A program made the translations under genes and the position numbers. The notes under the pieces were generated by a model. The model did no database searches and was not told the DNA's origin. It saw only the letters and a list, made by a program, of their open reading frames with translations. A stretch of DNA of 64,000 bases from JAVXCQ01 sp036659415 (lineage in GTDB: Bacteria; Bacillota; Negativicutes; Acidaminococcales; Acidaminococcaceae), in assembly GCA_036659415.1 (NCBI GenBank), contig JAVXCQ010000010.1:1-64000 (forward strand), written 5' to 3'. Shown here piece by piece: positions 7,506 to 15,924 of this stretch; within the stretch, counting starts at the first letter, position 1, and every line of letters starts with the position of its first letter.

Positions 7506-8450
7506 TTATTTCAGATAGGGTTTTAAACCGGCTTGTAGCGTGGTGCGCAATTGATCTAGAAACTCAAAGCGGCGCCGATGGGTGGCACGTTTCGAGGGTT
7601 TAAGCTCGCTCATGGTTTTGCGGTGTTCGGCAATGGGTATAGTGTAGAAGCGGTAGTCGCTGTCTGGTGTGCCCTCACATTCCGCCCAAAAGGCATCTAG
7701 GTCAACTTTGAGTTTGCGGTCATAGCGGTAATGGTTCATAGCATAATAACCTTTGTTGGTTACGGCACGGATATATTTCACCTCAAGCGCCTGCGCTAAG
7801 GAGCGTAGTCCCCAGAAAATATAGTTTTTGGTGCGGTAGCCGTGATAGGTTTTGGTTAGGCGTTTAATGAGGTCGGCGCCACCGTTTAGCCCTTGGAGTG
7901 CTCCTACAAAAAGGATGAGCTTTTGGTCATAGGGGTCTCGGGCAAAGTTAAACATGATTTGGTAGACGTGGGTACCGCTGTCCCAACCGGTAGCCGTTAC
8001 CTCGTTCGTACCCCAAATCAATTCCAGTGCTAGGCAACCTTCTTTTTGCTGGCCGTCTCTGAAAACCAAACAGAGCATGAGGGGTTCGCCTTCAAACTCA
8101 GTGAGGAGGAGGGGCACGCGGTGACCGTCTACATAGAGTTTAGTTAGTAATTCTGTGGTGAAGAGTTCTTCCAGGATGCAAAGATGCTCTTGAATGGCGG
8201 CAATGCGCTCGGCACAGGTGGAGTTTTTATAAAAAATACAGCGGGTGGCTTGATCCACAAAAAACGGTGTGCCTTGGAGGAGTTGTCTCCGCAGCGGCGT
8301 TTGCTCAAAAAATGCTAAGTGCTCTGCCATGGCTGCTTGGTTGAGATAACAACGAGCTAAAAATACATAGTAGCGTTTATAGTCCTTGTAGTCTTCTAAT
8401 TTGTAGACTTGTTGTCCTAAGCTTTTTAATAACGGCCAATTTAGGCTCAT
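7506..8450 (-). CDS. DUF535 (VirK/YbjX) family protein
   Basis: A 314-residue protein, taking the ATG at 8450 as start because AAAGGGGAA lies nine bases before it; 29 further in-frame residues upstream lack a ribosome site. The central and C-terminal parts (FVGALQGLNGG, TKTYHGYRTKNYIFWGLR, TNKGYYAMNHYRYDRKLKVD) are characteristic of DUF535, known from VirK and YbjX of enteric bacteria, where members are linked to envelope stress, virulence and antimicrobial-peptide resistance. It is probably cytoplasmic; no signal peptide is seen. It is a single-gene unit with its own promoter, divergent from an acetyltransferase. Biochemical function of the family is unknown. Confidence 0.8.
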   Translation of the reverse strand: MSLNWPLLKSLGQQVYKLEDYKDYKRYYVFLARCYLNQAAMAEHLAFFEQTPLRRQLLQGTPFFVDQATRCIFYKNSTCAERIAAIQEHLCILEELFTTELLTKLYVDGHRVPLLLTEFEGEPLMLCLVFRDGQQKEGCLALELIWGTNEVTATGWDSGTHVYQIMFNFARDPYDQKLILFVGALQGLNGGADLIKRLTKTYHGYRTKNYIFWGLRSLAQALEVKYIRAVTNKGYYAMNHYRYDRKLKVDLDAFWAECEGTPDSDYRFYTIPIAEHRKTMSELKPSKRATHRRRFEFLDQLRTTLQAGLKPYLK

Positions 8451-8508
8451 AAAAATGAAATTCCCCTTTGCTTTGCTGATTGTTGTTATTGTGTTAAAGA
8501 ATATCATA

Positions 8509-8537
8509 ATTGTATGCTTAAAGGGACAAGTAGTCAA
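8509..8537 (-). promoter_or_regulatory. Promoter of the DUF535 gene
   Basis: On the minus strand, TTGACT (8532-8537) and TACAAT (8509-8514) lie 17 bp apart, about 60 bases upstream of the chosen start codon. This position supports the 8450 start over the longer reading frame, which begins inside this promoter. Confidence 0.65.
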
Positions 8538-8576
8538 TCGCCCTGAAGGATAAAATTCTTACTCCAAATTAATAAA

Positions 8577-8605
8577 TTAACGAGTGGACAGTTTTTTGCT
8601 ATAAT
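8577..8605 (+). promoter_or_regulatory. Probable promoter of the acetyltransferase gene
   Basis: A perfect TATAAT at 8600-8605 precedes the start codon by 20 bases. The -35 candidate TTAACG at 8577-8582 (17-bp spacing) is weak. Confidence 0.45.
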
Positions 8606-8625
8606 AGGAACACAAGGAGATTCTC

Positions 8626-9153
8626 ATGAAGCTACTAGAACGATTCTTGAAATATTTAATGGTGCGGCATGATGCCCGGGACTATTGGCGGTGGCGGCAA
8701 AAATATTTCGCCACGGAGAACTATGTACTGCAACAATATTATTTATATCGGGCACGGCGGCTGATGAGGCGCAATTGCTCGATTATTCATTTTAATCCCA
8801 AGGTACAGCGGTTTGTAACGCCCCATGGGCTTAACGGGATTATGGTTTCGCGGGGTGCGACCATCGGCAAAAGGTGCGTAATTTTTCATCAGGTGACCAT
8901 TGGTACCAATACTTTGCACGATACTAAGGGCTACGGTGCTCCGTGGATTGGGAACAATGTTTATATTGGAACAGGGGCCAAGATTATTGGCAACGTGCGT
9001 ATTGGTAATAATGTGCGCATTGGTGCTAACTGTGTGGTAGTGGAAGATGTACCGGATAATAGCACGGTGGTACTGGAAAAAATGCGGATTATCCTAAAGC
9101 CCTATCCTCAGCGTAATCGGATGAGGGACTATGATAAACTGCCGCGGGACTAG
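8626..9153 (+). CDS. Hexapeptide-repeat acyltransferase, serine-acetyltransferase-like
   Basis: A 175-residue left-handed beta-helix protein. Hexapeptide turns run from about residue 75 to 150 (IMVSRGATIGKRCVIFHQ, WIGNNVYIGTGAKIIGNVRI, NNVRIGANCVVVEDVP). The segment HQVTIGTNTLHDTKGYGAPW resembles CysE-like O-acetyltransferases of polysaccharide pathways. It lacks the long N-terminal helical domain of true CysE, and a genuine cysE is present at 24617, so this one more probably acetylates a sugar or an envelope component. An AAGGAG ribosome site lies eight bases before the ATG. Acceptor unknown. Confidence 0.8.
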   Translation: MKLLERFLKYLMVRHDARDYWRWRQKYFATENYVLQQYYLYRARRLMRRNCSIIHFNPKVQRFVTPHGLNGIMVSRGATIGKRCVIFHQVTIGTNTLHDTKGYGAPWIGNNVYIGTGAKIIGNVRIGNNVRIGANCVVVEDVPDNSTVVLEKMRIILKPYPQRNRMRDYDKLPRD

Positions 9154-9250
9154 GTGCGGTGGTTTATTTGGTGCGTTCCAGGTGGTTTTATGATAGAATA
9201 GACTACGTATAGATGGACTCGGAACTGAGCCGAGTAAGGAGTAGTGACAG

Positions 9251-9661
9251 TTGAAAAAGACTTTGTGGGGTAGGGATTATAGCGATAACGAAACCGTTAA
9301 GCTTTTGATTTATCTGTGTATTGGTGGGACTGCAGCCTTAATTGAATGGGGCTGCTATTTTGGGTTTAATATCTTACTGGGTATTAATTATTTAGTCGCC
9401 ACGACGCTAGCTTTTAGTATCTCAACGCTGTGCCACTATTTCCTGGGGAATATTTTTGTTTTTAACAGTGGCGCACGCTATGAGCGGGGTAAGGAACTGA
9501 CACTGGTGTTTGTGGTCAGCGGTATTGGTTTGGCGTTTAATTTATTACTGATGGCCTTATTTGTAGGCTGGTGGGGTTGGCCTGGTATGGTGGCCAAAGT
9601 GGTAACTAGCTGTATCGTGGTGGTTTGGAATTATTTATCAAGAAAAAAATGGATTTTTTAA
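9251..9661 (+). CDS. GtrA-family membrane protein
   Basis: A 136-residue integral membrane protein with four predicted helices (about residues 18-40, 42-65, 80-103 and 110-130). Motifs typical of GtrA/DPMS-related proteins are visible: GGTAALIEWG near residue 25 and WNYLSRKKWIF at the C-terminus, a signature ending. GtrA proteins are thought to help move polyprenyl-linked sugars across the membrane or to partner with glycosyltransferases. The TTG start has AAGGAG nine bases upstream. The lipid kinase and membrane sulfatase-type transferase that follow suggest a shared role in modifying envelope lipids or glycans. Confidence 0.85.
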   Translation: MKKTLWGRDYSDNETVKLLIYLCIGGTAALIEWGCYFGFNILLGINYLVATTLAFSISTLCHYFLGNIFVFNSGARYERGKELTLVFVVSGIGLAFNLLLMALFVGWWGWPGMVAKVVTSCIVVVWNYLSRKKWIF

Positions 9662-9675
9662 ATAGGTGGGAACGC

Positions 9676-10620
9676 ATGAAAAGAGAGCACGTAGAGGTCA
9701 AAGAATTTAACAAGGTGATGTTGATTTACAATTCTCGTTCTGGCCGGCAATTATTTGGAGATATGATGCCTCGCATTAATGAAATTCGTAAGCATTTGCG
9801 CAATATTTTAGCTAAAGATGTGTTGTATGATGCGGAGATTAAGTCTTTTGAGCAAGTGAGCCAATTTGCGGACAAGGCTTGCCAGGAGCAGTACGACTGG
9901 GTCATTGTGGCGGGGGGCGATGGTACGCTACGGGCGGTAACGGAAGTCTTTGTGGCAAAAAAGATGCCCATGCCCTATATGAGTATTTTCCCAGCGGGAA
10001 CGGTGAATTTGGTGGCCAAGGAGCTGCAAATGTCCATTGAACCGCTGGAATGGATCAAAAGGGTGCGCAAGGGTATTATTACACCGGTGTGGCTGGGCAA
10101 GGCAAATGATCGGGTTTTTCTGACGGTGGCGGGCATCGGGGTGGATTCCTTGGTGGTGGACAATGTAACGGAACAAAATAAAAAACTATTTTCCAAGTTT
10201 GCCTATGTGTATCAAGGGACGGGCATGGTGAAGCGGGAACTCATGAAGACGGCCTGGCAGTACAAGTTTCAGGTGATGATTGATAATGATGGAATCTGGC
10301 GGGATGCGGCCTCGGTAATTGTGGCGAAAAGCCGCTATTATGCTGGGCGTTTTTCTCTGGTGGATAAGGCGTCGCTGTCGTCGCCGAAGCTGCACGTGTG
10401 TTTGTTTACCGGTTGTAAGCGGGTGGATTTTTTGCGGTATGTGGCGCTGTTTGCCACGGATATGCTTGAGCTGGATCGAACGGTAAAGATTATTGAAGCC
10501 CAAAAGGTGGATATTAAGTCCAATGTGGAAAACTTTGCTGCTGAACTGGATGGGGATTCGTTGGTGTCGTCGCCGCTGTCGATTAGTTTGCTCCCGACGC
10601 CGATTAAGTTTATTTCTTAA
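9676..10620 (+). CDS. Diacylglycerol/lipid kinase (YegS/DgkB-like)
   Basis: A 314-residue kinase if translation starts at ATG 9676, which has AGGTGGG five bases upstream; an in-frame ATG at 9649 overlaps gtrA and has a poorer site. The DAGK catalytic fold is shown by YNSRSGRQL near residue 18, the nucleotide-binding VAGGDGTLRAV near residue 78, and FPAGTVNLVAKEL, the family's 'GT-N-A' motif, near residue 112. It probably phosphorylates a diacylglycerol-type lipid at the membrane inner face. Diacylglycerol is released by phosphoglycerol-transferring enzymes such as the one encoded just downstream, so recycling is a plausible role. Confidence 0.88.
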   Translation: MKREHVEVKEFNKVMLIYNSRSGRQLFGDMMPRINEIRKHLRNILAKDVLYDAEIKSFEQVSQFADKACQEQYDWVIVAGGDGTLRAVTEVFVAKKMPMPYMSIFPAGTVNLVAKELQMSIEPLEWIKRVRKGIITPVWLGKANDRVFLTVAGIGVDSLVVDNVTEQNKKLFSKFAYVYQGTGMVKRELMKTAWQYKFQVMIDNDGIWRDAASVIVAKSRYYAGRFSLVDKASLSSPKLHVCLFTGCKRVDFLRYVALFATDMLELDRTVKIIEAQKVDIKSNVENFAAELDGDSLVSSPLSISLLPTPIKFIS

Positions 10621-10632
10621 GGTGGAGTGTAT

Positions 10633-12645
10633 GTGAAAAAAACTTGGTGGTATGGCGGACTGCTCCTGTGTTTGCTAGCGGAAGCTGTTTTGGGTTGGCG
10701 GTTTTATCAGGCTATTATTCCTTTTCCGGAAAACGAATGTATCTTTACTATTTTGAATAATTTTTTGCGAGACGTACTTTTGGTGGGTACGTTAGCTTTG
10801 CTGTATTTTCGCCGTGGTCGCTTGCGAGATCGTTGTCAGCGCTATCTGCCGGTAGTGGTGCTGGCGGTATTGTATTTGGGCTTTGCGGCTTTTATGGTAC
10901 ATTATTTGCAGTTGGATCTGGGCTTTTTAACCACGCTAGCCATTTTGGCGGGGCTTTTTAATAATATAGTGCTGTGCCTGCTTGCGGCTATGTGTTATTA
11001 CAAATGGCCCCAGTGGGGCATGAAGCTAGTTTATTTTGTGGTTTACTGTGGTACTTTTGCCATTATGCTTTTTGATGGTATTTATTTTTGGACTACGTCC
11101 ATGCACGTGGAAAGTGTGCTTTTCCAAAACCTCAATCTGCATGCGGCGAGGGGGGTTATCGGGACGACTGCGCCGGTGCAACTGGCGCTAGTAGGTGGCA
11201 GTCTGGTGGTATTGACACTGCTGTTTAGAGTGCCCCAGCCCCACAAGCGCAAGCCGAACTTTGCTTGGTCGCTTTTGTGTGTGGCGTTTTTTGGTTTGGG
11301 TTTAAACTTAACTTATTTATCCTTGGCGGCGGTCAGTCATTACGCCATGGATCAGGCTGTGAATATGGAAATTGAAGCAGAAATTGATCTGACACGGCAA
11401 CGCTACCGAAATTTGGTGGCTATGCCGATTAACGTTAACTTTGTGCATAAGGCGTTGTTTGATACGGATAAAATCATTAAAAATCCCCTGCAACAAAAGC
11501 GGGAGCTAACGGCTAAGGATCGTCAGCTTTTGGAGGAAATGGGTATTTTGCACGGGCAGGCTGCGGCAACGGCCTTAACGGCTCAGTATGACAAGGTCGT
11601 TCTTTTGGTGCTAGAATCGGTGCATCGGGACTATCTGCATTACTATAATAGTGCCGTGCCGGCAGAGGCTACGCCTTTTTTGGATAGTCTTTTGCAGAAA
11701 TACCCTAGATTGGATCATTATTATGCTTCGGCTATTCCTACGACTCAAGGGCTGAACAGTACTTTTCGTTCGCAACTGATTTTTGACGGCGATGTGCGGG
11801 GGGCGGGGCAAGGTTCTTTGTATCGTCAGGCGCAGGCTGCAGGTTGGCGGGGAATTTACCTCAATGCTTCCAGTCAGTACTATAATAATGAGTTCAAAGA
11901 ATATACAGAGCAGTTTGGTATGCAGGAATATTATGCTCGTGAGTATTTGGAGGGACAGGGTTATAGTGGTGCCAGTGGCTGGGGCTATCATAATGATGTG
12001 CTCTACGAGGAAACGCTCAAAATGCTGGCACGAGGTAGGGCGGATAAGATGCTTCTGGTGACGAAAACCTTGGATATGCACCAACCTTATCCTTATTATG
12101 GCTATACTTGGGAAGAAATGCCGGAAGCCGTCCGTGACCACAAGCTGGTAACGGTGCGAGGTATGTACTGGGTAGATAAGACGCTGGCGGCCTTTTTTCG
12201 GCAAGCAGCGGCTCAGGGTTTAATGGACGAGCGGACTTTATTTATTATTACGGCTGACCACAATCCTCACTCCGGCGGGGAGTACAAGGAGCTGGTCAGT
12301 AATGAAGCGGATCGGCAAAGTATTGCGCCGCTACCTTTGATTTTTGTGGCGAAAAATCTCGTCCCTCTGGACAAGTTGCGGACGGAAGAATATGCCAGTC
12401 AAATTGATTTGGCACCGACGCTGCTGCACTTAATGGGCTTAACTAGTCCTCCGGACTTTTTGGGGAGAAATCTATTGCTACCTACGACGAAACCCTATGC
12501 TTTAGGTTATTTTGGTGGGCAGGCGTATTATTTCTCGGAGGATTTGAACTTTGTAGATCAGCTGGATAATCCCTATCCGGCGACGGCGGCCGAAGATGCT
12601 TTGGCGAATTTTATTATGTGGGACTATGTTAAACGGCATGAATAG
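10633..12645 (+). CDS. Membrane-anchored sulfatase-fold transferase (LTA synthase / phosphoethanolamine transferase-like)
   Basis: A 670-residue protein starting at GTG 10633, with GGTGGAG at 10621-10627. Five hydrophobic helices occupy about residues 5-210. An extracytoplasmic sulfatase-fold domain follows: LLVLESVHRDY near residue 325 (metal-binding Glu), SAIPTTQGLNSTF near 368 with the candidate nucleophile Thr, and ITADHNPHSGGE near 540 (metal-binding Asp-His). This is the architecture of LtaS, OpgB and EptA, which move phosphoglycerol or phosphoethanolamine groups. In a diderm Firmicute the acceptor might be LPS or an outer envelope glycan rather than lipoteichoic acid; this is open. It follows the lipid kinase by 12 bases in one operon. 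Confidence 0.85.
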   Translation: MKKTWWYGGLLLCLLAEAVLGWRFYQAIIPFPENECIFTILNNFLRDVLLVGTLALLYFRRGRLRDRCQRYLPVVVLAVLYLGFAAFMVHYLQLDLGFLTTLAILAGLFNNIVLCLLAAMCYYKWPQWGMKLVYFVVYCGTFAIMLFDGIYFWTTSMHVESVLFQNLNLHAARGVIGTTAPVQLALVGGSLVVLTLLFRVPQPHKRKPNFAWSLLCVAFFGLGLNLTYLSLAAVSHYAMDQAVNMEIEAEIDLTRQRYRNLVAMPINVNFVHKALFDTDKIIKNPLQQKRELTAKDRQLLEEMGILHGQAAATALTAQYDKVVLLVLESVHRDYLHYYNSAVPAEATPFLDSLLQKYPRLDHYYASAIPTTQGLNSTFRSQLIFDGDVRGAGQGSLYRQAQAAGWRGIYLNASSQYYNNEFKEYTEQFGMQEYYAREYLEGQGYSGASGWGYHNDVLYEETLKMLARGRADKMLLVTKTLDMHQPYPYYGYTWEEMPEAVRDHKLVTVRGMYWVDKTLAAFFRQAAAQGLMDERTLFIITADHNPHSGGEYKELVSNEADRQSIAPLPLIFVAKNLVPLDKLRTEEYASQIDLAPTLLHLMGLTSPPDFLGRNLLLPTTKPYALGYFGGQAYYFSEDLNFVDQLDNPYPATAAEDALANFIMWDYVKRHE

Positions 12646-12687
12646 ACTAAGAACGGTGTAAGCACAAAAAGGCGGTGCAGTTAGGTG

Positions 12688-13389
12688 ATGCAGGCGAAAG
12701 TTTTACTGGTAGACGATGAAGAAAATATTCGGATGTTGGTGCGGTTTAATCTGGAAAAGGCGGGCTACGTGGTGGTGGAGGCGGCGGACGGGGTGACAGC
12801 TCTAGACGCTGTCCGCACCGAGGCACCCAATTTGGTACTTTTAGATTTGATGCTTCCTGGCCTTGACGGCTTGGAAGTGTGCCGTCTGCTAAAAAGTAAG
12901 CCGCAGACAGCAGGTTTACCAATTATTATGCTAACGGCTAAAAGTGAAGAAATTGATCGGGTGTTGGGTTTAGAGCTGGGGGCGGACGACTATTTGACGA
13001 AACCTTTTGGCCAACGGGAACTGGTGGCACGGGTGAAAGCTGTTTTGCGCCGCAGTCAAGGGGCGGATAAAACCTGCGACCACGAAGTGGTGTTTGGAGA
13101 GCTGCGCCTTAACAGGCAGCAATATGCGGCTTATTTGGGTGAGGAGCAACTGGCGCTAACGCCCAAGGAATTTGAACTGCTCAAGTTGTTGACGGAAAAT
13201 CCGGGGCAGGCTTTTAGCCGGGAGCAATTACTGACGCAGCTGTGGGGTTATGAATATTATGGAGATACTAGAACGGTGGACGTCCATGTGCGGCATTTGC
13301 GGGCGAAATTAGAACGGATACCGCACATTGCACAAGCTCTAGCCACGGTGCGGGGCATTGGTTATCGTTTCGTTCCTCCTACTAGCTAA
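12688..13389 (+). CDS. phoB: Response regulator, OmpR/PhoB family
   Basis: A 233-residue regulator. The receiver domain (1-120) has acidic residues in LLVDDEEN near 7-13, the phospho-acceptor Asp in LVLLDLMLPG near 52 and Lys in LTKPFG near 102. The winged-helix DNA-binding domain (about 130-230) ends with VRGIGYRFVP. ATG 12688 is chosen; a GTG three bases earlier is equally possible. The pst operon and a PhoR-type kinase follow, and a Pho box lies just downstream, so it is probably the phosphate-starvation regulator, though split from its kinase by six genes. Confidence 0.88.
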   Translation: MQAKVLLVDDEENIRMLVRFNLEKAGYVVVEAADGVTALDAVRTEAPNLVLLDLMLPGLDGLEVCRLLKSKPQTAGLPIIMLTAKSEEIDRVLGLELGADDYLTKPFGQRELVARVKAVLRRSQGADKTCDHEVVFGELRLNRQQYAAYLGEEQLALTPKEFELLKLLTENPGQAFSREQLLTQLWGYEYYGDTRTVDVHVRHLRAKLERIPHIAQALATVRGIGYRFVPPTS

Positions 13390-13401
13390 AAAATTATAGT
13401 C

Positions 13402-13445
13402 AAGGCAGTTAACTGAGCATTTTTCAGTTAACTGCCTTTTTTCTT
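13402..13445 (+). terminator. Terminator after the phoB-type gene
   Basis: The arms AAGGCAGTTAACTGA and TCAGTTAACTGCCTT are perfect over 15 bp, with a short loop and a T-rich tail. It separates the regulator from the pst operon. Confidence 0.9.
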
Positions 13446-13497
13446 AACATAAGCTTAACTTTTCCCTAATCTGACCTTAATATTCCTTTGTTATAGT
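13444..13497 (+). promoter_or_regulatory. Pho box and promoter of the pst operon
   Basis: Four TTAACA-like hexamers occur at an exact 11-bp period: TTAACA 13444, TTAACT 13455, CTAATC 13466 and TTAATA 13477. This matches the direct-repeat PhoP/PhoB binding sites known in Firmicutes. TATAGT at 13492-13497 is the likely -10, with the Pho box in place of a good -35. Confidence 0.75.
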
Positions 13498-13521
13498 AAA
13501 CGTATAACAAAGGAGGGTTCT

Positions 13522-14277
13522 ATGAATAACGCAATCGTAGCTCAAAATTTGTGTTTATATTATGGGCAGACGCAGGCACTGCACAATATTGCCTTAACGA
13601 TGCCACGGCAAAAGGTCACGGCTCTCATCGGGCCTTCAGGCTGTGGTAAGTCCAGCTTTTTGCGAACGCTGAACCGGATGAACGATCTCATTAGCGAGGT
13701 GAGAATTACCGGACAAGTTACTGTGGACGGCCGGGATATTTACGCTCCCGCTACGGATGTAGTGGCTTTGCGCAAGCAGATTGGCATGGTTTTTCAAAGA
13801 CCGAATCCTTTTCCTCTGAGCATTTATGATAATGTGGCCTACGGACCGCGTATTCATGGTCAAAACAATAAAGCGGTACTAGATGAATTGGTGGAAAAAA
13901 GTTTGCGAGGGGCGGCACTTTGGGACGAGGTTAAGGATCGGCTCCAGACTTCGGCTCTCGGGTTGTCAGGGGGACAACAACAAAGGCTGTGCATTGCCAG
14001 GTTACTTGCTGTAGAGCCGGAAATTCTTCTCATGGATGAACCCTGTTCGGCGCTAGACCCTTTGGCGACCATGAAGATAGAAGAACTGGTAGGGGAACTC
14101 AAAAACCGCTATACCATTGTCATGGTGACGCATAATATGCAGCAGGCGGCGCGGGCTTCTGATTACACGGCGTTTTTCCTTTTGGGGCAAATGCTGGAAT
14201 GTGCACCGACTACTACCATGTTTACTTGCCCTAGGGACAAGCGGACGGAGGACTATATTACGGGGAGGTTTGGCTAA
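13522..14277 (+). CDS. pstB: Phosphate ABC transporter ATP-binding protein PstB
   Basis: A 251-residue ABC ATPase that powers high-affinity phosphate import. Walker A is GPSGCGKS (37-44), the Q-loop region reads MVFQRPNPFP as in PstB proteins, the signature LSGGQQQRL lies near 152, and Walker B ILLMDEP near 172. An AAAGGAGGG ribosome site precedes the ATG. It is the first gene of the operon, ahead of phoU and pstS, which differs from the common pstS-C-A-B-phoU order. Confidence 0.95.
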   Translation: MNNAIVAQNLCLYYGQTQALHNIALTMPRQKVTALIGPSGCGKSSFLRTLNRMNDLISEVRITGQVTVDGRDIYAPATDVVALRKQIGMVFQRPNPFPLSIYDNVAYGPRIHGQNNKAVLDELVEKSLRGAALWDEVKDRLQTSALGLSGGQQQRLCIARLLAVEPEILLMDEPCSALDPLATMKIEELVGELKNRYTIVMVTHNMQQAARASDYTAFFLLGQMLECAPTTTMFTCPRDKRTEDYITGRFG

Positions 14278-14278
14278 G

Positions 14279-14938
14279 ATGAACATGGCAGTGAGAACCG
14301 AGTTTAGCCGGGAATTAGCCGGTATTCAAGGTGATTTAATGCGGCTGGGGAGTTTGGTCACGCAAGCTGTGCAGGCGGCGATTACGGCTCTAGCCACTAA
14401 GGACGCAGCACTGGCGGCTCAGGTTTTGGCAGGGGACGAGGCTATTGACGCTTTACAAATCTTGATTGAGGATAAAACGGTGGAGCTGATTGCTTTGCAA
14501 CAGCCCATTGCCAAGGATTTGCGAGTGCTGTCCACGGCGCTCAAAATGACCACGGATTTGGAACGCATTGGGGATCATGCCAAAAAAATCGCCAAAATAG
14601 CCCAAAGGATAGGGCAGGAGCCCCTGATGAAACCGTTAGTAGATATTCCGCAGATGGCCGAACTGGACCAGCAAATGATTAAAGACGTTTTGGAGGCCTA
14701 CATTAAACAGGACGCAGCGCTGGCAATGGCGGTGCTCAAGCAGGACGAGCGGGTGGATGCGCTGTGCACCACGTGTAAACGAGATATTTTGACCTATATG
14801 CTGCAAGATGTGAACAACATTCGGCAAGGTACCGATTTAAATAAAATAGTACAACGTTTGGAACGCATTGGCGACCATGCTACTAATTTAGCAGAATGGG
14901 TCATTTATTTGGTCACTGGACACAGAATTAAAAATTAA
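14279..14938 (+). CDS. phoU: Phosphate signalling protein PhoU
   Basis: A 219-residue all-helical protein made of two PhoU repeats, each ending with an acidic-His metal motif (TTDLERIGDHAKKIAK near residue 90 and VQRLERIGDHATNLAEW near 195). It links the Pst transporter to the PhoR kinase and dampens the Pho response when phosphate is plentiful. ATG 14279 is chosen because it lies one base after the pstB stop with GGGGAGG upstream; the longer frame runs into pstB. Confidence 0.93.
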   Translation: MNMAVRTEFSRELAGIQGDLMRLGSLVTQAVQAAITALATKDAALAAQVLAGDEAIDALQILIEDKTVELIALQQPIAKDLRVLSTALKMTTDLERIGDHAKKIAKIAQRIGQEPLMKPLVDIPQMAELDQQMIKDVLEAYIKQDAALAMAVLKQDERVDALCTTCKRDILTYMLQDVNNIRQGTDLNKIVQRLERIGDHATNLAEWVIYLVTGHRIKN

Positions 14939-14956
14939 AATGGGGGTTAGGCAACG

Positions 14957-15817
14957 ATGAAAAAAACTTGGCAAAAAACGTTAACTTTGGCTTTGGGTTT
15001 GGTCTTGGGCATGAATGTGGTAGCAGGGTGCGGCGGTACGAGCAAAAAGGCTGCACCGGCGGCGACGACTCAAATCGAGGGCAAGGTAACAGCTTCTGGT
15101 TCAACGGCGCTATTACCACTTTTAAAAATTGGGCAGGAAGAGTTCTACAAACAGCACGACAAGGTTACCATTAATTTATCTGGCGGCGGTTCTTTTACCG
15201 GACAAAAGCAAGTGGCGTCGGGGGCAGTGCAGATTGGTAACTCGGACGTGGCGCTGGCAGAGGAGCTGGGGCAACAAGGTTTGGTGGAACACAAACTAGT
15301 GGGCATTCCCTTTGTGTTCATTGCTAATAAAGATGTAACTGTAGCTAATCTAAGTGCTGAGCAGTACAAAGATATTTTGATGGGTAAGCTGACGAACTGG
15401 AACCAAGTAGGTGGTAAGGACGAAAAAATCACCCTAATCCATCGGGCCAAATCTTCTGGTTCTAGAGCCACGATTGCTCAAGTAGTGTTAGCGGGTGCCG
15501 ATTTTACCAATGACGCCATTATCCAAGATTCTAACGGGGCTGTCCGTTCTGCCATTGCTACTACGCCTGGTGCTATGGGCTATGTAGATGCGGCTTATGT
15601 GGACGATAGTGTGCAGGCGCTGGCTTATAATGGGACAGCTTATTCCATTCAGGCTGTGCTTGATGGTAAATATCCAGTTTATACTTTTGGCCGGATGTTC
15701 ACTAAAGGCGAAGCCACAGGTGCTGTTAAAGCGTTTATCGACTATGTGACCAGTGCGCAGTTCCAAGAGGCTCATGCGCAAAGTAAAGGCTTTGTACCAA
15801 TTAGTAAAATGAAATAA
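14957..15817 (+). CDS. pstS: Phosphate-binding lipoprotein PstS
   Basis: A 286-residue lipoprotein. A signal peptide (KKTWQKTLTLALGLVLG) leads to the lipobox VVAGC with Cys25 as the acylated residue. The mature protein has the phosphate-binding pattern ASGSTALLPLL near residue 46 and SSGSRATI near 173, and belongs to the short PstS class of Firmicutes. It captures phosphate outside the membrane and hands it to PstC/PstA. It is separated from pstC by a strong hairpin, which probably allows more PstS than permease to be made. Confidence 0.95.
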   Translation: MKKTWQKTLTLALGLVLGMNVVAGCGGTSKKAAPAATTQIEGKVTASGSTALLPLLKIGQEEFYKQHDKVTINLSGGGSFTGQKQVASGAVQIGNSDVALAEELGQQGLVEHKLVGIPFVFIANKDVTVANLSAEQYKDILMGKLTNWNQVGGKDEKITLIHRAKSSGSRATIAQVVLAGADFTNDAIIQDSNGAVRSAIATTPGAMGYVDAAYVDDSVQALAYNGTAYSIQAVLDGKYPVYTFGRMFTKGEATGAVKAFIDYVTSAQFQEAHAQSKGFVPISKMK

Positions 15818-15825
15818 GTTGCCGC

Positions 15826-15901
15826 AAGGGGGACGGGGCTTGTGGTCACAGGCGGTAGAGTTTTTGCTGCTGGCTGACCGGCAGGCCGGCGTCCCTTTTT
15901 T
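15826..15901 (+). terminator. Intercistronic hairpin between pstS and pstC (partial terminator)
   Basis: AAGGGGGACG (15826-15835) pairs with CGTCCCTTTT (from 15890) and is followed by Ts to 15901; an inner GCCGG-rich stem is also possible. Its position inside the operon suggests attenuation or mRNA-end protection for pstS. Confidence 0.65.
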
Positions 15902-15924
15902 AATTTTAACGTCAGGAGGGTGCT

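Noticed and set aside
8451..8537. 29-residue N-terminal extension of the DUF535 protein
   Set aside because: The extension begins inside the promoter and has no ribosome site, while ATG 8450 is preceded by AAAGGGGAA.
11611..12204. 197-codon ORF antisense to the membrane transferase gene
   Set aside because: Fully inside a gene with strong domain motifs on the other strand; the translation is low-complexity and matches nothing.
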